A stretch of 64,000 nucleotides of DNA from Russula earlei. Taxonomy: Eukaryota > Basidiomycota > Agaricomycetes > Russulales > Russulaceae. Under the pieces are notes generated by a model that saw nothing but the letters and a program-made list of their open reading frames with translations, searched no databases and had not been told where the DNA came from. The stretch lies in assembly GCA_025769875.1 (NCBI GenBank), contig JAGFNK010000103.1, forward strand, positions 62,001 through 126,000. Reading direction: 5' to 3'. The position numbers were made by a program, and so were the translations under genes. This document shows, piece after piece, positions 58,430 through 64,000 of this stretch. Every line of letters begins with the position of its first letter. Position 1 is the stretch's first letter.

Positions 58430-60689
58430 TAGTGCTTTCAGGTCAGGTCACATTGACTGCAAAAAACTGCTTGACTGAACCTGACCTGACTGATTGTGAC
58501 TGAAGTTTCAGTCAAGGTCAAACTGGTTTGTAGAATTTCCAGTCACAGTCACATCAACTTTCAAGTATGATAAAAACTGGTTATGACTGGTCATGACTGG
58601 TCATGACCAGTGTGCCTGGTGCCTGGTGTGCCTGGGATCTCTGTCTAGATTTCATGGGTTTGAAAATTATGGTCACAGCTTTAGGCAAGCTCTAGACCAC
58701 CAGCGTGGTGTGTCTGGAGATGCACAAATGTGAAAGAGCAGGGTTGTTGGACTATTAAGTGGACATCAACTGAGGAACCAGAGGTAGAAGGGGAGAGAGG
58801 AGCTGGTATCACACACTTGGTTGTTTGAAGTTCTTCATTCAAGCAGAGGCAGGTGTCAAAGGAAAGGGGATCTTATTCTTCTCTCTCTTTACTACAGAGT
58901 AGCTAAGGGTTTTATATACATGGGGGAAGTACAAAGAGTAGAAGGTAATAAAGGAAATGGAATGGTGAAAGGGAATCAGAGGATCAGGACTGAGCAAGGT
59001 GGTTGAGGGTGTGGTGAGGAATGAATGACATGAATAGATCTGTGTGTGCTTGGACAGACAACATGGTTGGAACAGTCTACCCTCGAGCAGGTCCACACTA
59101 AAATTGCCTCCCTCTGTGCGCAGACCAAGGAAGCATCTCGAGTGGAAGCATTTGACTTTGACAAGTGGCTCACCAAAATCTGAGACAAGGAGCTGGCTGT
59201 GTGTGCAGAGAAGAAGGCCGCAAAGAAGGCTGAATGAGAGAGGGTGCATCTCAAATGCATGCAGGATGTGGCAGCAATGCCAATCGATGGTGGTGACATG
59301 ATGAACATGATGAGCTTCAGCAGGTGAAAGGTTTGAGACACAAATGCGTCGCGTGAGCCGGGGTGTGGCATGGGCACATGGTCAGTGGTGAGGGGTGGGT
59401 GATGTGATCAAGGTCTTAATGTTGGGTGTGAGGTGGTAGCGTGAGTGTGTGGTCAGTAGCGAAGGATGGAAGGAATGGAGTGTTATGTCACTTTGTCCAT
59501 TGTGGTCCTGCACCCAATTCTGTGACCAGCTGTGATTCACCTTAGACCAGACCAGGTGACTGGTCATAACCTGTCATAGTGTGAACCTCTTCCTATACCT
59601 AGATGTTCTGTGTGTGTGTTCAAGGCAGAGGTGGAGACGAGGTGAGGGAGGAGGTGTAGTAGTGATGGGCAGTGGCACATGAGTGGGTGGGCGCTGCAGA
59701 ATGAACATGAGCATGCGAAACAGCCTGCAAAGCAGAAGAAATCAGAAAGCTGTAAAAATGAAAGAAAGAAAGAAAAAATGTGCATGGCTCAATGTGTGAA
59801 AATTGCGCACATGGGAAAAGATGCATTGCATGTGTGTGCCAGGCAGAGGTGGAGACGGAGTGAGACGAGGTGAGGGAGGAGGCATGGTGGTGATGGCAAA
59901 CATGGGCTGTGGTGCATGAGTGGGTGGGCATGGTACAAACACAAACATGTGAAGATGCAGCCTGCAAAGCGGAATGGATCAGAAAGCCATGAAAACAAAA
60001 GGAAGAGAAAAAGAAAAAAACATGCACATGGCTCAATGCATGAAAATTCGCGCACGAGGGGAAAAAACATTGTGTGCCATCAGCGTTTTGAGTCTAGGGT
60101 TTGGCCAGATGAGAGAAAGTCACAAAAAAAAATGTACAGCTTAGTGCACAATTTTTGCGCACATGGGAAGCTCAGTTGTGTGTCATCATGGATTGGTGTG
60201 TCAGTATTGGCCCAGTGTGCATGGAGGGAGGGAGCATGTGAAAGTAGCACACCGCATGATTCCCAAGCCAGCAAGAATCCACCTTACTGCATGAAATGAG
60301 GCATCATGCAGACAAGGAATGGGCCATTTCATTGAACATGCAAGTTGTTTTCTTGCTGTTGCCGTGCTTCGCGCTGTTGCTGAATTGTTCTTTGTCATGC
60401 TCAGTACCACTGGACAATCCTGTTTGATGCGCTTCTAGGAGGAGGTGAGGGTGGTGGAGAGGGCAATGGCAGCATGGTCACAGTGGTGACAATGATGATG
60501 CAAAGGAGGGTGTGTGCCTGGACTCAACCAGTCTGAACCGGGTCAATTGACCGTAAATGACCACATGTAACCGGTCACATGCAGTCTGGTCCAGGTTTTT
60601 TGTAGATTTGGCAAACCGGTAGCCAGTCACGGTCTTGGTCATACCAAAAACATGGGAAAAACCAGACTTAACCCAACCTTGGAGCACTA
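58430..60689 (+). mobile_element. Non-autonomous hAT-like element (family E, copy 2, 2.26 kb)
   Basis: TAGTGCTTTCAGG at the left and GGAGCACTA at the right, flanked by an exact 8 bp duplication ATGAGGAA (58422-58429 and 60690-60697). The unoccupied site exists in Harbinger copy 1 near 24085-24095 (minus strand TGGTCCATGAGGAAGTTGA). The interior parallels copy 1 but has an extra 305 bp at 59018-59322. No transposase. Confidence 0.95.
59018..59322 (+). other. Extra segment inside hAT copy 2, coding-like, with GGTGA repeats
   Basis: Absent from copy 1, whose site (38425-38429) has a single GGTGA; here GGTGA stands at both sides (59013-59017, 59323-59327). One frame reads TTWLEQSTLEQVHTKIASLC and EAFDFDKWLTKI before a TGA, then KELAVCAEKKAAKKAE, and ends DMMNMMSFSR. 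It looks like part of a coding exon. Origin unknown. Confidence 0.5.
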
Positions 60690-61726
60690 ATGAGGAAGAT
60701 GTTTCAGAGGTGACATCCTTGACCTGAGATACTTTGCATTTGGAATGAAGGACACTGGATGAGGAGGAACAGTGATCTGGTGCCAGAGATGACAAGGAGT
60801 CCCCACTTTGACTTTCAAACAAATTGGGATTGGGGGACAGTGATGCAGATGACTGAGGGGGAGTAAAATGGGCTGTCGACTGCATGCCCCAATATGAATG
60901 TTGGCCTTTTGCACTTGATGGCATCAGAAATTTCATGATGCTGCAATGCAGCCAGCCTTTATCCCTGTACTTCTTGTATTCTTGATTTTTCTACTAATGA
61001 TCAGATGGCATTGACAAATTTGATGTTATGTACACACCTTGACTAGATCACTCCACAGCAATTCTATTTCAGGTGGAACAGCAATTCCATTCTCATCAGT
61101 CCATAGGTGCCCAAACCTGGACTCATTCCTGAGAGTAATGATTAACAAGTGCTCCTTCTTCATCTAGTAGTAGACAATGTTAGCTGCATGATATAGCAAA
61201 GCAAAATTTTTTCATACCCTTTGCCATTTTGATTTGCACATAGGTCCAGTCTTGATAGGACCCTTCTCATGCATGGGCTTAATAGAATTGGCTGCTTGGT
61301 TGAAGGTATGGTCCTTGAACATGGCATTGGAGGTCATATTTCCTTGTTTCCGCTCAACAAGGAACAGTAGAAATGCAGCTTCCTCTTCAGTTGTCCATAT
61401 AGCCTTGTTACTTTCTGAGGTTAGACTTCCTTCAATGGAATCTGGACTTATTGATGAGTGGGTCTGCATCATATGGGGTGGTGGAGGTGGGGGTAGAAAG
61501 AAGTGATGCCAATCATTGACACACCAATTGTTCCCAAGCCCAAGTCATTACATGACATCACATATGCAAATATGTGAATTACAGTTAACAGACAAAAACA
61601 ACTGATATTAGTTAATCATATGACATGTCACTGTCATCACACCTGTCACACCTGTCACACCTGGCCAATCCTGAAATTCAAGTTTCAAGTTCAAGTTTCA
61701 AGAAATCTTGGTTGCTGTATGGGGCC

Positions 61727-62240
61727 TACAAAATTGACAATGCTGCATTTACTGACAAAAGCCAGAAAGTCATAGCAGGCAGTCCAATTGTTGGAAAATT
61801 GGGAAGGGGCAATATAATCATACATAATTCCCTAGCTTGATTATCATGATGATAATCAAGGCTTGTGTTCTCATAACTGTAATTATATTTTCCATCTAAG
61901 GTTTTTATAATTCAATGACACATTATGACCATGCTATGTAAGTTACATATGATATACAATGATTAAATCATGATCTTCCTTAATCATAACCAACTAAATG
62001 GATGGGTGCTGAAATAATAACTGAGTATATGATTATAATTAAGAATGGCCAGAAGGGACAGCAAGAGGAGGGAAATTGAATTATAATGGACTTCCTGATT
62101 TTCTGAAACAAAGTGTACATGAGAAGTAAACAAGAAAGGAAAATATTGTAACACAGCATAAAAAGGGGATGAATGTTAGGGATTGCCCATTGACCCCCTT
62201 GACCCATAACCACCATTAGGGTGAAGCACAGGTGCAGGTC
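61727..62240. other. AT-rich stretch, no gene recognised
   Basis: TGATTATCATGATGATAATCA near 61839-61859 is a short palindrome. No coding sequence supported. Confidence 0.3.
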
Positions 62241-62442
62241 AACCCATGATATTTGACCAACAGGTTTGACAGGTGTGTGACAGTTGCTGACATGCTGTAC
62301 CTGTGGCACACCATACCTGTTTCAGTGGTATCATTGGTCTTGATGGTGTCATTGGCAGGTATGGATGATCAACAATGCCACACAACTTGCCAACCTCAGC
62401 TCTCATTTCATTTGATTCTCCCCCCACCCCATTGAATCTACT

Positions 62443-63854
62443 ATGTCTTGGTCCATTGCCATGTGCCAGGATTGTGCTATGTCGCACTCTTCATGTTCCC
62501 CATCTACATTTTCATTACATTCAACTCCCTCCCCCCTTGCTTTCATTGCATCAAGCACTGTGTGCACCAGCAAAATTGCCTTGAGGCCTGTCAAAAAAGC
62601 CATCAAGGCTATTCATACATTCAAGAAAGCTTGTACAGGGTCTATATTCAAGTACATCTATCATCAGCTCAGATGATGGTATGTTGTTTGTTTCTAAATG
62701 TTATGATATGTATCAACTTTCTCACTGACATATCCAGATGTAGTTTCAGTTTCTGGCAGCAGAAAAGGTGATGAGGAGGAACCAGAAGTGAATGATGATG
62801 AGGAAAGTGATGGTGCTGAGCTCAGTGTGTAACTTTGACAATCAACACACCCCCCTGTACTGACTCTCCTTTGAGCAGAACAACTCAGCAAAGGATGGTG
62901 TTAGGCAGTATATGGCTTCTTCAACCTGATGTCAAGGTTGGATATGAAGGTCACCACAAATATCACTTCTTTCAATGTGCTGTGGAGAAGTGTAAAGGCC
63001 TCAGGGGGATATATGGCATTTGGCAACTCCAGGATTTGAAGGACTGTGCTGCCACATCTAATCTCAAAAGTCATGCAATCAAGTGCTTTGGGCTGGAGGT
63101 AGTTGATGCTGCCTTCAATGGTTCACACTCAAAAGCTTAAGATACGTCAACCTTTACTGCATTTGCACATCAAGGTCAACAACCAGTCAAGATCTCTCCC
63201 CATGCACATACAAAGGCTGAATCTTGGTGAGCACAGCCTTAACTGTTGAGACCCACTTCTGATTCATCAGCAGCATTTATATTTCCCATTGGTGCATTGA
63301 AAGCAATCACCAAGCGCCCCTTGTGCATAGTCAAAGACCAGCACTTCAAAGTTCTCATGAAGGCAGGTCAACCTACTACTTACATTCCAAGCCCAAGTAC
63401 AGTGTCACGAGACATAAAGGCCCTATTTGAGATGTCCTGAAAGTGTATTGACAAAATTTTAAAGGTGAGTCATTTATCTATATGTCATCTTTTGAGCCAA
63501 CTGACATTATTCTTACAGGACCACCCTGGCCATGTACACTTTGCTACCAATGCATGGACCTCCCCTAACCACCATGCTTTTGTTGTGTGGACTGTGCATC
63601 TTCACCATGAAGGGCACATCTTAACCTTCCTCCTCAACACCATGGAGGTCCCTGAGGTCTGTGATGTCCTTTATCTTTGAATGGTCACCTGTATGATTGT
63701 TGCCTCATAGTCTTACACAGGGGATGCACTGGTGAGGGCATTCCACAAAATGTTAGTTGAGCATGCCTTGGCACAGAAAGTAAGTGCAGTCAGTGGCTAT
63801 GAAAATCTTCCTTTGCCGACATCTGATTTAGATATTGACATTTGTTGGTGACAA
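62443..63854 (+). pseudogene. hAT transposase gene, 5' part, cut by an LTR
   Basis: Successive plus-strand exons or frame-shifted pieces: 62443-62676 (ALRPVKKAIKAIHTFKKA); 62835-63140 with a BED-type zinc finger (YHFFQCAVEKCKG ... ATSNLKSHAIKCFG); about 63290-63460 (IVKDQHFKVLMKAGQPTTY, IPSPSTVSRDIKALF); 63498-63660 (HVHFATNAWTSPNHHAFVVW); and 63715-63790 (TGDALVRAFHKMLVEH). It stops at FVGDN near 63846-63854, where a family D LTR begins. The NAW/DAWTS and GDN blocks are parts of the RNase H-like catalytic core of hAT transposases; the first position is Asn here instead of the usual Asp. The rest lies beyond the window. Confidence 0.7.
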
Positions 63855-64000
63855 TGTGCCACTGACTGGGGGTGGTGTCACTGACAAATCAGTTCATGTG
63901 TGAGATGAACGCAGGGAGTCAAGTGGGACACTTAGTCCTTGTGAGAATTGGGGATCTTGGAGATGACACTGACAAGGCAGATATGTTCTGTGGAAAGGAA
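63855..64000 (+). mobile_element. LTR (family D, copy 3), cut by the window edge
   Basis: TGTGCCACTGACTGGGGG, followed by GGTGTCACTGACAAATCAGT and the ATGAACGCAGGGAGTC block, matches the first 145 bp of the family D LTRs at 33351 and 36309. Preceded by GACAA (63850-63854), the expected target duplication, whose partner would lie outside the window. Confidence 0.8.

Larger units (their letters stand above)
57987..61472 (-). pseudogene. Harbinger Myb/SANT-like gene, copy 2, split by a hAT element
   Basis: Minus strand: 61472-61212 encodes ESNKAIWTTEEEAAFLLFL ... NMTSNAMFKDHTFNQAA ... KTGPMCKSKWQRV, a Myb/SANT-like domain continuous where copy 1 has a solo LTR. Later exons near 61090-60700 (FHSKCK.. 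and SLFESQSGDSLSSLAPD) run into the hAT element and resume at 58429 with TKKLKSDSTAVAVHGMQST, ending HNYIKDLLEKARMS at 57987. Confidence 0.75.
56235..61726. mobile_element. PIF/Harbinger element 2 (inverted relative to copy 1)
   Basis: The left end GGCCCCATACAGCAACCAAG and the right end CTTGGTTGCTGTATGGGGCC are perfect complements, followed inward by long shared subterminal blocks. The flanking trinucleotides (TTA left, TAC right) do not form a clean TWA duplication. Gene order is reversed relative to copy 1: transposase on plus, Myb/SANT-like gene on minus. A 2.26 kb hAT element (58430-60689) is inserted in the Myb gene. Confidence 0.88.

Noticed and set aside
56232..61729. A TA or TTA target duplication for Harbinger copy 2
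   Set aside because: Left TTA and right TAC do not match; I cannot claim a clean duplication for this copy.
1..64000. tRNA, rRNA, CRISPR arrays, telomeric repeats, bacterial-type terminators or origins
   Set aside because: I scanned for conserved tRNA arm motifs and short regularly spaced repeats and saw none that hold up. A covariance-model scan would be decisive.

Overview
This is a 64 kb piece of a basidiomycete (Agaricomycete-type) nuclear genome. The protein genes are broken by many 50-70 nt spliceosomal introns, their products are typical fungal housekeeping proteins, and the transposons (DDE/Tc1-like with a conserved LPKFHCELNFIEQ block, PIF/Harbinger, MULE with SWIM finger, hAT, many solo LTRs) are those common in mushroom-forming fungi. 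No bacterial operons, CRISPR arrays or convincing tRNA genes were seen. The species cannot be named from the sequence alone.

Layout: (1) 0.5-3.1 kb, a rhodanese plus dual-specificity MAP-kinase phosphatase gene (MSG5-like). (2) 4.5-26.3 kb, a transposon block: a perfect 408 bp palindrome, a SAP-domain ORF, a dead Tc1-like element split by a solo LTR, a dead MULE transposase split by an inverted-repeat/gag insertion, a 4-unit tandem repeat, several solo LTRs and a two-gene PIF/Harbinger element. (3) 26.3-31.6 kb, a gene island: a small predicted secreted protein, then TFIIE-beta and PAN3 head to head. (4) 31.9-42.4 kb, a second transposon block of nested solo LTRs, non-autonomous hAT elements, a Harbinger MITE and a shorter copy of the palindrome. 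(5) 43.5-55.9 kb, a dense gene island: Cid1-type nucleotidyltransferase, LSm7, importin beta-1, peroxisomal Lon protease. (6) 56.2-64 kb, a third transposon block: a second Harbinger element in opposite orientation, interrupted by a hAT element, then a hAT transposase gene hit by a solo LTR at the window edge.

The genes do not form a pathway cluster. They cover transcription initiation (TFIIE), mRNA decay and 3' tailing (PAN3, Cid1, LSm7), nuclear import (importin beta), signalling (phosphatase) and peroxisome quality control (Lon). PAN3, Cid1 and LSm7 all act on mRNA turnover, but their grouping is probably chance.

The best hunting material is in the repeats. Several insertions can be proved from empty sites elsewhere in the window, so a relative order of events can be read. 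Premature stops in the transposases are repeatedly TGA where CGA (Arg) is expected, once with the intact CGA kept in the sister copy, and the repeat blocks look strongly CpG-poor. This points to methylation-driven decay. The palindrome family (408 and 230 bp, nested arms) is the least explained structure.
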